From assembly GCA_028284585.1 (NCBI GenBank), contig JANQRK010000110.1:62001-126000 (forward strand): a stretch of DNA of 64,000 bases. Reading direction: 5' to 3'. The notes under the pieces are model-generated. The model saw only the letters and a list, made by a program, of their open reading frames with translations, ran no database searches and was not told where the DNA came from. The position numbers and the translations under genes are program-made. Shown in pieces: positions 37,247 to 46,782 of the stretch. The stretch comes from Chromatiales bacterium (GTDB lineage: Bacteria; Pseudomonadota; Gammaproteobacteria; Chromatiales; Chromatiaceae). Within the stretch, counting starts at the first letter, position 1. Each line of letters opens with the position of its first letter.

Positions 37247-38770
37247 TTACGCAGTCGCCTGACGCTTGCCATCGTTGGGCACGGCCTCTGGATATACTTC
37301 GTTCAGCGGCTTGGTCAGCCCGTTGGCCTGCACCACCTGAGCGTGGAAGCGCTTGAGTTCGCGTGGATTACGGACCCCACACGAGTGCGCAATGATGCCG
37401 ACCTCGTGGACTATGTTCTTGACATAGGCGGCCACCCGCTCAGCCTTGCTCGCTGGGTGTAAGCCCTTCTGCAGTTTCGGGTCGTGTGTGGTGATTCCGG
37501 TCGGGCAAGTATTCTTGTTGCATTGCAAGGCCTGGATGCAACCCAGCGCAAACATGAAACCGCGTGCTGAGGTCACGAAATCGGCTCCGATGCACAGTGC
37601 CCAGCCGACGTCGGCCGGTGTCACCAACTTACCCGAGGCGATCACCTTGACCCGGTCACGCAGGCCGTGCTCGCAAAGCTTATCGACGAGCATCGGCAGG
37701 CTAACCCGTAGCGGCAGTCCCATGTCGTCGATCAATGGCAATGGTGCGGCCCCGGTCCCGCCATCCGCGCTGTCCACGGTAATGAAGTCCGGGGCTGACT
37801 CGATGCCACGCTGCTTGATCAGCTCGAACAGCTCATCGAGCCATCCGTAGGCGCCGATCACTGCCTTGAAGCCCACCGGCTTACCAGTTACGTCACGGAT
37901 GCGCGCGATCAAGTCGAGCAGATCCTCGCTACTGGCGATATCGAGATGCCGATTCGGGCTAATGGCATCTTCACCGGGACGAATGCCGCGGATGGCCGCG
38001 ATCTCTTCATTGACCTTGGCTCCAGGCAGGATCCCTCCCTTGCCAGGTTTCGCCCCCTGACTCATCTTGATCTCAAACATCCGGACCTGCGGATGGGCCG
38101 CCACCTCGCGCAACTTGTCATCACTGAGGTTGCCTTCCAGGTCACGCACACCATTTTTTGCAGTGCCGATCTGAAAAACCACATCGGCGCCGCTGCCCAG
38201 ATGGTATGGCGACAAGCCGCCCTCCCCGGTGTTGATCCAGCAACCAGCCTCGGCCGCTCCGGCCGCCAGCGCCTCAACCGCTGGCCGCGATATCGCACCG
38301 AAGCTCATGCCCGAGATATTGAACAGCGAGGCCGTCTCATAAGGTTGGCGCGCGAACGGGCCAATCGCCACCGGTCCCGACGCGACCGCGTCCACGCCCA
38401 GGGTAGGAAACGGGCAATTGACGAACAGTACCTGACCCGGGACGTTGAGGTTGCGCGTCGAACCGAACGCCACAGTATTGTCGATATCTTTGGCTGCCCG
38501 GTAGACCCACGAGCGTTGCGCCCGGTTGAACGGCAACTCCTCCCGGTCCATCGCGAAGAAGTACTGCCGGAAGAATTCACCCAGGTGCTCGAACCAATAG
38601 CGGAAGCGCCCGATCACTGGATAGTTACGCCGGACCGCCTGCGCGGTCTGGGTGACGTCCGCGATATAGGCAAAGATCGCCCACAACACGACCAAACCGA
38701 CCGCGAAGATAAACAGCGCTGTCATCAGCTCGAGCGCTCCAAACAGGAAACCGGTGGTTTGTTCAGTCAT
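37247..38770 (-). CDS. FMN-binding glutamate synthase domain protein
   Basis: The 507-residue protein has an N-terminal transmembrane stretch (about residues 10-35) and then a GltB-type FMN/[3Fe-4S] synthase domain: NISGMSFGAIS, INTGEGGLSPYH, EIKMSQGAKPGKGG, DSADGGTGAAP and CNKNTCPTGITTHD with cluster cysteines. It lacks the glutamine amidotransferase domain, so it does not make glutamate from glutamine alone. Third gene of a minus-strand operon with an acetolactate-synthase-like enzyme and an aldehyde dehydrogenase. True reaction unknown. Confidence 0.85.
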   Translation of the reverse strand: MTEQTTGFLFGALELMTALFIFAVGLVVLWAIFAYIADVTQTAQAVRRNYPVIGRFRYWFEHLGEFFRQYFFAMDREELPFNRAQRSWVYRAAKDIDNTVAFGSTRNLNVPGQVLFVNCPFPTLGVDAVASGPVAIGPFARQPYETASLFNISGMSFGAISRPAVEALAAGAAEAGCWINTGEGGLSPYHLGSGADVVFQIGTAKNGVRDLEGNLSDDKLREVAAHPQVRMFEIKMSQGAKPGKGGILPGAKVNEEIAAIRGIRPGEDAISPNRHLDIASSEDLLDLIARIRDVTGKPVGFKAVIGAYGWLDELFELIKQRGIESAPDFITVDSADGGTGAAPLPLIDDMGLPLRVSLPMLVDKLCEHGLRDRVKVIASGKLVTPADVGWALCIGADFVTSARGFMFALGCIQALQCNKNTCPTGITTHDPKLQKGLHPASKAERVAAYVKNIVHEVGIIAHSCGVRNPRELKRFHAQVVQANGLTKPLNEVYPEAVPNDGKRQATA

Positions 38771-38823
38771 GTTGGCTCTCTCGAGATACTAGAGGTTGTA
38801 GTGAACGTGGGTCACTGTGGTCA

Positions 38824-40290
38824 TCACAGGTGCGTCGAACGCAGCACGATGAGCTTTTCTGCGCGCATGTCGTGGAAGGTATGTGGGATTCCGCCGACCC
38901 CCAGGCCGGATTCGCGCAGACCAGCGAATGGCATCCAGTCGACGCGAAACGCCGTGTGATCATTGATCATCACCGCCGAGGCGGCCAACCGGGCAGCACC
39001 TTGCAACGCCAGATCGATGTCCTTGGTGAATACCGCGGCTTGGAAGGCGTAGGGCAAGGCATTGGCGCGCTCGATGGCCGAGTCCAGGTCGCGATACGGA
39101 TAGACACAGATCACCGGGCCGAAGATCTCCTGGCGACTGACGCGACTGTCAACCGGCGGGGCGAACAACACCGTCGGGGCGTAGCATCGCTCTGAAAGCG
39201 CCTTGCCACCGGTCAGACAACGCGCCCCGGCTGCGATCGCTTCGTCTACCCATTCTCCGACACGCTGTGTCTCGGCAGGGCGGATCAAGGGCCCAACGGC
39301 CGTGTCTGCCACGGTCGGGTCGCCGACCGCAAGCGCCTCACCGGCCTTGGCGAGACGCTCGGCCAGCGCCTCGGCGATCGTCTCGTGCGCGAACACGCGC
39401 TGTACGGAGACACAAACCTGCCCCGCGTGATAGAAGCCCCCCTTGGCCAAGGCAGCGACGACATCGTCGAGCGCGACATCTCGATCGACCAAGACCGGCG
39501 CCACACCCCCATGCTCGAGCGCACAGCGGGTACCGGCAGCCAATTTCGAGCGCAAATACCAACCGACCCGCCCGCTGCCGATAAACGAAAAAAACGCCAC
39601 GCGTGGATCGGTCACCAGCTGTTCGGCGGTCGTATGATCTTTGGTCAGCAGGGCCTGGGCCCAGCCCGGTGGCAGACCAGCCTCGCGCAGCAAGTCGATC
39701 AACCGCAGACAGCTCAGTGGCGTGTCCTCGGCCGGCTTGACGATCACCGGGCAGCCTGCGGCCACCGCCGGTCCGACCTGGTGCACAATCAAGTTCACCG
39801 GATGATTGAAGGCACTCACCGCAACCACCACGCCGAGCGGCTCATGGTGGGTAAAGGCCAAGCGGCCGGCCGAGGCCGGCGTCACACCCATCGGGATCTC
39901 GCTGCCGGATTCCGAGCGCAGTAGCTCGGCACAATTGCGCAGGCCATCGATGGCCCGCGCCACCTCGACCCGAGAATCGATCAGCGGTTTGCCGCCCTCA
40001 CGTGCCGCCTCGAGCGCAAAGGTCTCGGCCCGCTCGCTCAGCGAATCAGCGGCCCGATACAGCACAGCGCTACGCTGATCGGCCGGCAGCCAGGCGCTGC
40101 GGTCGCTAAACAAGCGCTGGGCCTCGGCCAATGCCTGATCGACGGCGCCAGCATCCAGCGTATCCACAGTCGCAATCGGGGCACCGTCATAGGGTGCAAC
40201 AACGGTCAGCTGGCCAACCGGGGCCGCCTCGACGGCCAGACGATGTCCGAAATGCGGGACAGTGTTTGATTCATGCGGCATGTTCAGCAC
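38824..40290 (-). CDS. NAD(P)-dependent aldehyde dehydrogenase family protein
   Basis: The 488-residue protein has the ALDH fold: cofactor-pocket SAFNHPVNLIVHQVGPA, SFIGSGRVG, general-base Glu in LEHGGVAPV (LELGG in most members), catalytic Cys in AGQVCVSVQRV and EIFGPVICVYPY. It oxidises an aldehyde to an acid or acyl product; its partner genes hint at an aldehyde from a TPP enzyme. It lies 6 bp after the acetolactate-synthase-like gene and 53 bp before the synthase-domain gene. Confidence 0.88.
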   Translation of the reverse strand: MLNMPHESNTVPHFGHRLAVEAAPVGQLTVVAPYDGAPIATVDTLDAGAVDQALAEAQRLFSDRSAWLPADQRSAVLYRAADSLSERAETFALEAAREGGKPLIDSRVEVARAIDGLRNCAELLRSESGSEIPMGVTPASAGRLAFTHHEPLGVVVAVSAFNHPVNLIVHQVGPAVAAGCPVIVKPAEDTPLSCLRLIDLLREAGLPPGWAQALLTKDHTTAEQLVTDPRVAFFSFIGSGRVGWYLRSKLAAGTRCALEHGGVAPVLVDRDVALDDVVAALAKGGFYHAGQVCVSVQRVFAHETIAEALAERLAKAGEALAVGDPTVADTAVGPLIRPAETQRVGEWVDEAIAAGARCLTGGKALSERCYAPTVLFAPPVDSRVSRQEIFGPVICVYPYRDLDSAIERANALPYAFQAAVFTKDIDLALQGAARLAASAVMINDHTAFRVDWMPFAGLRESGLGVGGIPHTFHDMRAEKLIVLRSTHL

Positions 40291-40296
40291 CTCGCA

Positions 40297-41940
40297 TCAG
40301 ATCGGGCAGACCAACTCTCCCAGTTTCTCGGTCAACTTCATGTTCTCGGCATAGTCGACTGGGCAATCCACGACCGCCACGGTGCCACAGGCCAGTGCCT
40401 CGCGTAGCACCGGGATCAGATCCTCGGCGGCATCAACCCGGAAACCGCGGGCGCCAAAACTCGCGGCATAGGCAACCAGGTCAGGATTGTTGAAGTCGAT
40501 GTGGCTATCACGACCGAAGCGACGATCCTGATGCCACTTGATCAAGCCATATTTGCTATCGGTCCAGATCAATATCACGAACGCCAGCCCGAGGCGCAGC
40601 GCGGTCTCGATTTCTTGTGAGTTCATCAGGAACCCGGCGTCACCGGTGATCGTCACCACCTGTCTGTCGGGATTGGCCAGCTTGGCCGCGATCGCGCCTG
40701 GCACACCGATGCCCATCGCGGCGAAACCATTGGAGATGATGCAGGTGTTGGGCGACAGGCCCTGCCACAGACGAGCGATCCACATCTTGTGTGCCCCCAC
40801 GTCCGAGATCAATATGTCCTCCGGCGCCAACACTTGGCGTAGATCCCAGAGGATCTTCTGTGGTTTGACCGGGAAGGCCATGTCATCTGCATATCGGGCG
40901 GTTTCTTGGTCGATCTCCCGGCGCAACGCCTCGGCCCAATGCTCGCTGCGCGGTGGGACCCGCTCCGCCAGTGCCCGCAGCGAGGCAGCGATATCGCCGA
41001 CCACCCCGACTTCGAGGATGTAGTGCTCATCGACCTCGGCCGGCAGGGCGTCAATATGTACAATTTTTTGTTCGTCATTGCGATGCCACAGGTGGGGGTG
41101 GTACTCGACGATATCGTAGCCGACGCAGATCACCACATCGGCTCGGTCGAAGCCACAGCCGACATAGTCATGTGCAGCCAACCCGGTGGCCCCGAGCGAC
41201 AGGGGATTGGTCCGCGGCACAGCACCCTTGGCCATGAAGGTCATGGTCACGGGGATGCCGGTTCGGCTGACGAAGTGCTTGAGAGCGTCGCTGGCGCGGG
41301 CCCGAATCACACCATTGCCGGCCATGACCAAGGGGCAACGGGCATTGGCGATCAACTCCGTGGCCTGGGCGATCTTTTCCTCGGGCGCCACCGGCGGCAG
41401 CGGATCCTGAACCCTGAGCGGCCGCTTACCCTCGACCACTGCCTCGGCGATGTTCTCCGGGAAGTCGATGAAACTCAGCCCGGGTTTTTCTGCCTTGGCC
41501 ACCTTGAAGGCCTTACGCACCACCTCTGGAACGATCTCTGGCTCGCGTAGTTGGGTAGCATACTTAGAGATCGGCTCGAACATATTGACCAGGTCGAGAA
41601 TCTGATGGCTCTCCTTGTGCAAACGGTGGGTCGAGCCCTGTCCCGCAATCGCGACCACAGGGGCCCGGTCCATATTGGCATCGGCGACACCGGTAATCAG
41701 ATTGGTCGCCCCTGGCCCCAGGGTCGCCAAGCAGACCCCTGGGTGGCCCGTGAGACGACCGTAGACATCGGCCATGAAGGCCGCACCCTGCTCATGGCGT
41801 ACGGTAATGAACCGGATCTTGCTGCCGAGCAAGGCGTCCATCACGTCGAGGTTTTCCTCGCCCGGTATGCCAAAAATGTACTCCACGCCTTCGTTCTCCA
41901 GGCAGCGGATAAACAGGTCTGCGCAACGCATGGTCTTCAT
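40297..41940 (-). CDS. Acetolactate synthase-like TPP enzyme, large subunit
   Basis: The 547-residue protein has the full TPP-enzyme layout: FGIPGEENLDV, catalytic Glu in TVRHEQGAAFMADVYGRLTG, GPGATNLITG, a middle FAD-like domain, and the TPP motif GDAGFLMN...(N). It looks like the catabolic or alsS branch rather than IlvB because no small subunit follows. The ATG is close to a MITE copy in the upstream gap. First gene of the operon with aldehyde dehydrogenase and FMN synthase-domain protein. Confidence 0.88.
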   Translation of the reverse strand: MKTMRCADLFIRCLENEGVEYIFGIPGEENLDVMDALLGSKIRFITVRHEQGAAFMADVYGRLTGHPGVCLATLGPGATNLITGVADANMDRAPVVAIAGQGSTHRLHKESHQILDLVNMFEPISKYATQLREPEIVPEVVRKAFKVAKAEKPGLSFIDFPENIAEAVVEGKRPLRVQDPLPPVAPEEKIAQATELIANARCPLVMAGNGVIRARASDALKHFVSRTGIPVTMTFMAKGAVPRTNPLSLGATGLAAHDYVGCGFDRADVVICVGYDIVEYHPHLWHRNDEQKIVHIDALPAEVDEHYILEVGVVGDIAASLRALAERVPPRSEHWAEALRREIDQETARYADDMAFPVKPQKILWDLRQVLAPEDILISDVGAHKMWIARLWQGLSPNTCIISNGFAAMGIGVPGAIAAKLANPDRQVVTITGDAGFLMNSQEIETALRLGLAFVILIWTDSKYGLIKWHQDRRFGRDSHIDFNNPDLVAYAASFGARGFRVDAAEDLIPVLREALACGTVAVVDCPVDYAENMKLTEKLGELVCPI

Positions 41941-42923
41941 TCCTCTTCAAGGGCCCGGGTCGGTCTTCAGGGAAAAATTGGGCCTGCCGCGAAGTGAATC
42001 CGGACCAGGCTGCCAATCTAGACCGGTGACCCTACTAGATTCTTTCCCATCCCGGATTGGAAACTAGAAAAAGAAAAAAACCAGTTACCGGGGCGCCCAT
42101 CTGGTTTTCCCGGCCTGGTTCGGGAGATGCCCCATCGGCGCTCGAGCGCGAGTTCGGCAATCGAGTACCCCAGCCTGCCGATCTGGGGCTACGGAGCAAG
42201 GGGTCTGTCCAGGGCAAACGCGTCTGTCTAGGGAACCTCTAAAAATGCCTTCCATGGCATTCTTCTCGACGGAAAGGCCAAAACCCGGTTTTCGCCTTTC
42301 CTTCATTTTCAATCACTTGTCGTGACCGAAAATGGCAGCACATCCCTGCGCCGCTCGGGCACCTCTATTTTTACAGGCACCCTCTAGTAACTCAGTCGTG
42401 CTCGCCCCCGACAACGACATTTTTGGCTTGCCAGTTATGAGACGCCCCTAACAAAACTCGATATGTCTCGATTGCGAGCGTCTCCGCAACCCAACACCGC
42501 GGTCTGAAGTCATCTGCTCGCCTTAACCTCCATAAATCCTGAGACTGGGAGCACGATTTCTTTTGCTAGCACTATCGATTCGATACAACCATGGCGATTT
42601 GTCATTTACTGTCTCGATGGCACGGTCGCACGAGAACATGTCACTCATGAGCTATTGGATAGTGACGCATCGCAACCTGATGAATCCCTGAGCCGTAGCA
42701 GCGACTCGGCATCAGCGCGAAAAACGCTACAGTTATAAGGACCATTGACCCAACACCCACCATCGACGCTTGGTAAACAAGTCGTTTGAGTGGTAAGAAA
42801 AATCTTATCCGATGCCAATGCCAATGCCTAAGGCTAGTCTCTGGACAAGGCCTCCTCGGACATCGGATAATGACTCCTTCGCTAATGGCAAATTTAAACC
42901 CCCCGTTTTGAAGTTAGGTTGTC
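41941..42923. other. Gap between acetolactate-synthase-like gene and gspA
   Basis: About 980 bases. It contains MITE copy 3 (42230-42387) and an inverted repeat TTATCCGATG (42805-42814)/CATCGGATAA (42871-42880) separated by 56 bases just ahead of gspA. Apart from these I see no gene; short frames here are without ribosome sites. Confidence 0.5.
42230..42387 (+). repeat. MITE-like element, copy 3 (full length)
   Basis: A ~158-bp copy with ends AGGGAACCTCTAAAAATGCC and, in complement, AGGGTGCCTGTAAAAATAGAGG. Same orientation as copy 2 and about 85% alike by eye, with shared CGGAAAGGCCAAA and GCCGCTCGGGCACCTC. No coding capacity. Confidence 0.78.
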
Positions 42924-44879
42924 ATGAGCACCACTTACGCATACGAACAGTATTTCGGCCTGAAGGAACATCCTTTTTCGATCACGCCGGATCCGCGCTT
43001 CGTTTATCTCAGCGATAGCCATCGCACCGCGCTCGAGCGTCTCAATCATGGTGCAGCCGGTGGCAGTGATGGCTTTGTCCTGCTCACAGGTGATGTTGGT
43101 ACCGGAAAGACCACCATCTGCCGTACTTTTCTCGAGCGGCTACCTCCCAAGACCGAGGTAGTACTGATTCTGAATCCGATTCTGACGCTCAACGAGTTCT
43201 TACAGACGATCTGCAATGAACTCGACTTGGTAATCGATGGGGACCGTGGATCTAACAAGAATCTGACGGATCACTTAAACAAATTCCTGCTGCAAGTCTA
43301 TGCAGTCGGACACAAAACCATCCTCATCGTCGACGAGGCACAAAATCTCACTCAGGAGTTAATGGAGCAGATCCGCTTACTCACCAACTTGGAAACCGAT
43401 ACGGACAAGTTGCTACAGATATTTCTGATCGGCCAACCTGAGCTGCGCGACATGCTCGATCGGCCTGAGCTGTTGCAGGTCTCGCAACGCATAACTTCGC
43501 GGTTTCACCTTGGCCCCTTGAACAAGCGTGAGACTGGTGAATACGTCGACTGGCGTTTGAAGGTAGCTGGCGCGGATGAAAATCCGTTCACCCCAGGCGC
43601 GGTACGCCAAATCTTCGCTTTCTCCAAAGGTGTGCCGCGTTTGATCAACGTGTTGTGTGATAAAGCCTTGCATAGCGCCTACCAGCGATCTTCGCAAAAG
43701 ATCGACGGTACGATCATGAAAGACGCCAAGCAGCATGTGGTCGGTCAAACGCAAGCGTCGGCGAGTGCCGTCTCAAGGGCCACTATGTTGGTAGGCGCGG
43801 TCTGCCTACTAGCGGCTGCCAGTATCGGGCTGATGTACTCGTTCAACCTCAGCAAGCTACAGCCCGAGGTGGACACCAGAATCGCGGATGTAAGAGAGCC
43901 AGCTGCCGTCAACACATTGCGCGATGCCGTTCCAATTCAGCGCGGCCCCGCGGATTTACGCCCAGCTCCGGCAGCGCCGAGCTACCCCGCACCAACTGAG
44001 GCAGCGACCTGGGGAGCCAGCGAAGCGGCCGTTAGCGCCGGTAATGCGGGCCCGCCCACCACAAGGATAAAGAGCGCACAGGCGCCGCCCGCCGCACCTG
44101 GCATTGCAGTGCAGTCACCGGCTACAGCAACTACCGAGCCCATGGCGGCAACCGTAGCGCGCAACGCTGCTCCACCTGCACAGAGGCCGCGGCACAGCTC
44201 AACGCCCCGGGCACCAAATGCCGCGGGCGCGGCAGCGGCTTCCGGACCCGAGGTGCAGCCCCGGTCACAGACGGCGCCAACCGCATCCTCGGCGGCGATC
44301 CCGGCAGATCAGACACTGGACGATTACACCCGCCGGTATGCCGAACGAAAGCTGCTGTCGATGTGGGGTGTTGAGGGCGCGGAGCCCAGCTCGTTGAACT
44401 TTTGCCAAGACGCGGCAGCCCAGGGTCTAACCTGTCTTTCCGATAGAAGCGCCTTGTCCGGCCTATACCGTTACGATCGGCCCGCCATTCTCTACTTAAG
44501 GATCGGCGAGGTGTCATCCTATGCTGTAGCACTAAAGGCCAGCCCCGAAAGCGTTGTCTTGGATGTACTCGGCCAGGAACACGTAATACCCGCGGCCTCG
44601 CTGGATGATGTGTGGGATGGCAAGTTCCTATTGCTGTGGCGTCGACCGGGCAACATACGGGGGAACATTTCCCAGGGTGTATCGGGCCGGCCCGCGCTGT
44701 GGCTAAGGCGCGCCCTCGATCAGATAGAGGGGAAAAGCACCGTCGGCAGCACCTTCGACACACAGCTGGCGTCGCGTCTCAAGGCGTTTCAGCGCAGATC
44801 CGGGTTGGCCGCAGACGGTATCGTCGGACCACGAACCTACATTTTGTTGCAGAACAAGTTGGCAGCAGACAGCGGGTAA
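42924..44879 (+). CDS. gspA: GspA/ExeA-type AAA ATPase with peptidoglycan-binding domain
   Basis: ExeA/GspA with ExeB/GspB helps place the type II secretion secretin through the peptidoglycan. The 651-residue protein has an AAA ATPase domain (Walker A GDVGTGKTT, residues 56-64; Walker B ILIVDEAQN), a transmembrane helix near residue 290, a long Ala/Pro-rich linker, a C39-like domain (LSMWGVEG...CLSDRSALSGLYRYDRPAIL) and a C-terminal PG_binding_1 repeat (LKAFQRRSGLAADGIVGPRT). gspB follows by 15 bp. No other T2SS genes are in the window. Confidence 0.88.
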   Translation: MSTTYAYEQYFGLKEHPFSITPDPRFVYLSDSHRTALERLNHGAAGGSDGFVLLTGDVGTGKTTICRTFLERLPPKTEVVLILNPILTLNEFLQTICNELDLVIDGDRGSNKNLTDHLNKFLLQVYAVGHKTILIVDEAQNLTQELMEQIRLLTNLETDTDKLLQIFLIGQPELRDMLDRPELLQVSQRITSRFHLGPLNKRETGEYVDWRLKVAGADENPFTPGAVRQIFAFSKGVPRLINVLCDKALHSAYQRSSQKIDGTIMKDAKQHVVGQTQASASAVSRATMLVGAVCLLAAASIGLMYSFNLSKLQPEVDTRIADVREPAAVNTLRDAVPIQRGPADLRPAPAAPSYPAPTEAATWGASEAAVSAGNAGPPTTRIKSAQAPPAAPGIAVQSPATATTEPMAATVARNAAPPAQRPRHSSTPRAPNAAGAAAASGPEVQPRSQTAPTASSAAIPADQTLDDYTRRYAERKLLSMWGVEGAEPSSLNFCQDAAAQGLTCLSDRSALSGLYRYDRPAILYLRIGEVSSYAVALKASPESVVLDVLGQEHVIPAASLDDVWDGKFLLLWRRPGNIRGNISQGVSGRPALWLRRALDQIEGKSTVGSTFDTQLASRLKAFQRRSGLAADGIVGPRTYILLQNKLAADSG

Positions 44880-44894
44880 ACGGCAAGGTCGATC

Positions 44895-45158
44895 ATGTCT
44901 CGATTATTGGAATCGCTCAAAAACGCCCAACAGGAAAGATCACAAGTCGTTTCCGATGATCTGCCGAGTCACAATGCTGCGCCGCTCATCACTCCAGTGA
45001 AACGCAGCCGCATCTGGCCGGGCATTGCGCTGCTGTTGCTTGTGGGCGTTTTGGTGTTTGGCGGTTTCGTGCTGCTGCAGTTCGTATTGAACGGAATCGA
45101 GCCCGTCTACTGGTGGGAAAGATTTTTGATGGCGCTAAGCGCACTATCAAATAGCTGA
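44895..45158 (+). CDS. gspB: GspB/ExeB-like small membrane protein
   Basis: The 87-residue protein starts MSRLLESLKNAQQER, the common N-terminus of GspB, and has one transmembrane helix (about residues 42-65). It lacks the large periplasmic domain of full ExeB, so it is a short member. It follows gspA by 15 bp and should act with it in secretin assembly. The name is from context and the N-terminal motif. Confidence 0.65.
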   Translation: MSRLLESLKNAQQERSQVVSDDLPSHNAAPLITPVKRSRIWPGIALLLLVGVLVFGGFVLLQFVLNGIEPVYWWERFLMALSALSNS

Positions 45159-45280
45159 GACGGGTCGGCAGGTTTGAACATAAGGCAGTAGATACTCTAC
45201 GAGGCCGCCTCCGACTTACTAAAGATGGCTTGTTTGCAGTAGTCGGCAGGCACTCACTCTCGTCGTCCGTGCCTTACCCC

Positions 45281-46639
45281 TCACAGCGCGAAGCTGGTAG
45301 GGACACGCAGATTCAATTCAAAATCCTGTGCATCGTCAGTCGCACCGATGCCAACCGAAAGATTCACATTGGTGTCCTTCGACAGCCGGAAGGCGTATCC
45401 AAACAGGATCTGGCCGATGTCATAGTCAGATCCGGTCAGTGAGAAGCCTTCGTTCTCGGTCTTGAATCCGTGCTTGTAAGAAAAACCGACACTGAACGAA
45501 GACCGGTCATTGATGCCGAATCCCATACCGCCGCTGATGCCAAAGGCATCACCCGGGTCGACCTCACCGACTTCGTCAAAGTCCCTTGCCAGGTTGAAGC
45601 TGTAGTCGAGGGTCCCATAGAACACGGCGGGGTCAGTTGGATACAAAAAGGTGACGCTGGGCTGCACACTCCACGTGCCAGTACCCGTCGCGAGTTCTTT
45701 CGGAAAACGCTGGATAATACACTGCCCCTCGTCATCCGTCAGGCAGCCACCGCCGGGATCATCGGGGTCTTGTACTATGACGTCAAAGGTCTCGACTTCG
45801 TACGGATTTGTCCCAGTCGGCGTCTTCACCCGCAGGCTTCCCGTAACAAAAGGCCAGCCGCCAGCTCCATCGTTGAACTGATAGTCGACTGCGAACTCGA
45901 TATCCCCGATATCACTACCGTCGGCCTCGAATACATCATCCGAGAACAACGACTGAGTGATGGGTCGTGAGCGGGTGCTGTCGTCACGCCACACATAGGG
46001 CACCTTCGCCTCAACCTGAAGACGATTGGTCACGCCATAGCGCGCAGTCATGGAGGCAATCGCAGTTTTCCGGTCGGTCTCGCGGATGTCGATGATGCCA
46101 AGAAAAAAGCTTGGCAATACCAACGGCCCAAAGCCCTCCAGAAACACGCGGTCGGTAGACGTCTGAGTGTATTTGAGCGAAGGCTCGAGCACGAGCGTGC
46201 CACGTGGCGTCAGGATCCCGCGCACATCATCTGTGATACTGGCCACTTTGCGTGCTTCGCTGGCCTTGTCACTGCTAGCCTGCTCTTTTTGTTCCTCGCC
46301 CACTGCTCCGGGGGCCTTGGTCTCGGTCTGGCTAGCCCGCTGGGCAACGGCCGCGGGTTTTTTTGCGGCGGGCTTGGGCTTTTTCGCGCTGGCCGGCTCG
46401 CTGCCTTCGAGTTGCTGGATGCGCGCTTCCAAAGACTCGAGGCGCTTCAGATGGGCGGCGAGCTTTTCGCGTTCGATCGCGATCAGTTTCTTAAGCTCTT
46501 CCGACTCGATTGCCTTCTTTTCAGATGCCAACTGTCGCTTGATGCCGGAAAAATCGTCGCCGGTGGACTGCGCCGCGGCACTGGCCACGGAAACGCTCAA
46601 CAAAAAACTGGCAACCCGCAGAAAGACTGTGTTCGACAT
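45281..46639 (-). CDS. Outer-membrane beta-barrel protein with N-terminal coiled coil, FapF-like
   Basis: The 452-residue protein has a signal peptide (cut near residue 23), a predicted coiled coil (about residues 28-80, KRQLASEKKAIESEEL), a Lys/Ala linker, and a C-terminal barrel of alternating hydrophobic strands ending LRVPTSFAL, with the final Leu not Phe. FapF of Pseudomonas, the amyloid export channel, has this same coiled-coil-plus-barrel design. It is the last gene of the amyloid-like operon, the position of fapF. The assignment rests on architecture and gene order, not on close identity. Confidence 0.6.
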   Translation of the reverse strand: MSNTVFLRVASFLLSVSVASAAAQSTGDDFSGIKRQLASEKKAIESEELKKLIAIEREKLAAHLKRLESLEARIQQLEGSEPASAKKPKPAAKKPAAVAQRASQTETKAPGAVGEEQKEQASSDKASEARKVASITDDVRGILTPRGTLVLEPSLKYTQTSTDRVFLEGFGPLVLPSFFLGIIDIRETDRKTAIASMTARYGVTNRLQVEAKVPYVWRDDSTRSRPITQSLFSDDVFEADGSDIGDIEFAVDYQFNDGAGGWPFVTGSLRVKTPTGTNPYEVETFDVIVQDPDDPGGGCLTDDEGQCIIQRFPKELATGTGTWSVQPSVTFLYPTDPAVFYGTLDYSFNLARDFDEVGEVDPGDAFGISGGMGFGINDRSSFSVGFSYKHGFKTENEGFSLTGSDYDIGQILFGYAFRLSKDTNVNLSVGIGATDDAQDFELNLRVPTSFAL

Positions 46640-46782
46640 GTTCCCTGGTCTACGCTTTCACAATTATAGAGTTGATTGAAATATATCACTTTTTTGCGCA
46701 TCCGCCATAGCTAAGCGCACGCGAGTGCCGGATCGCCACATGTCGCGACCACAATGCTTGGGCCAAAGGACCGGGTTGATGG

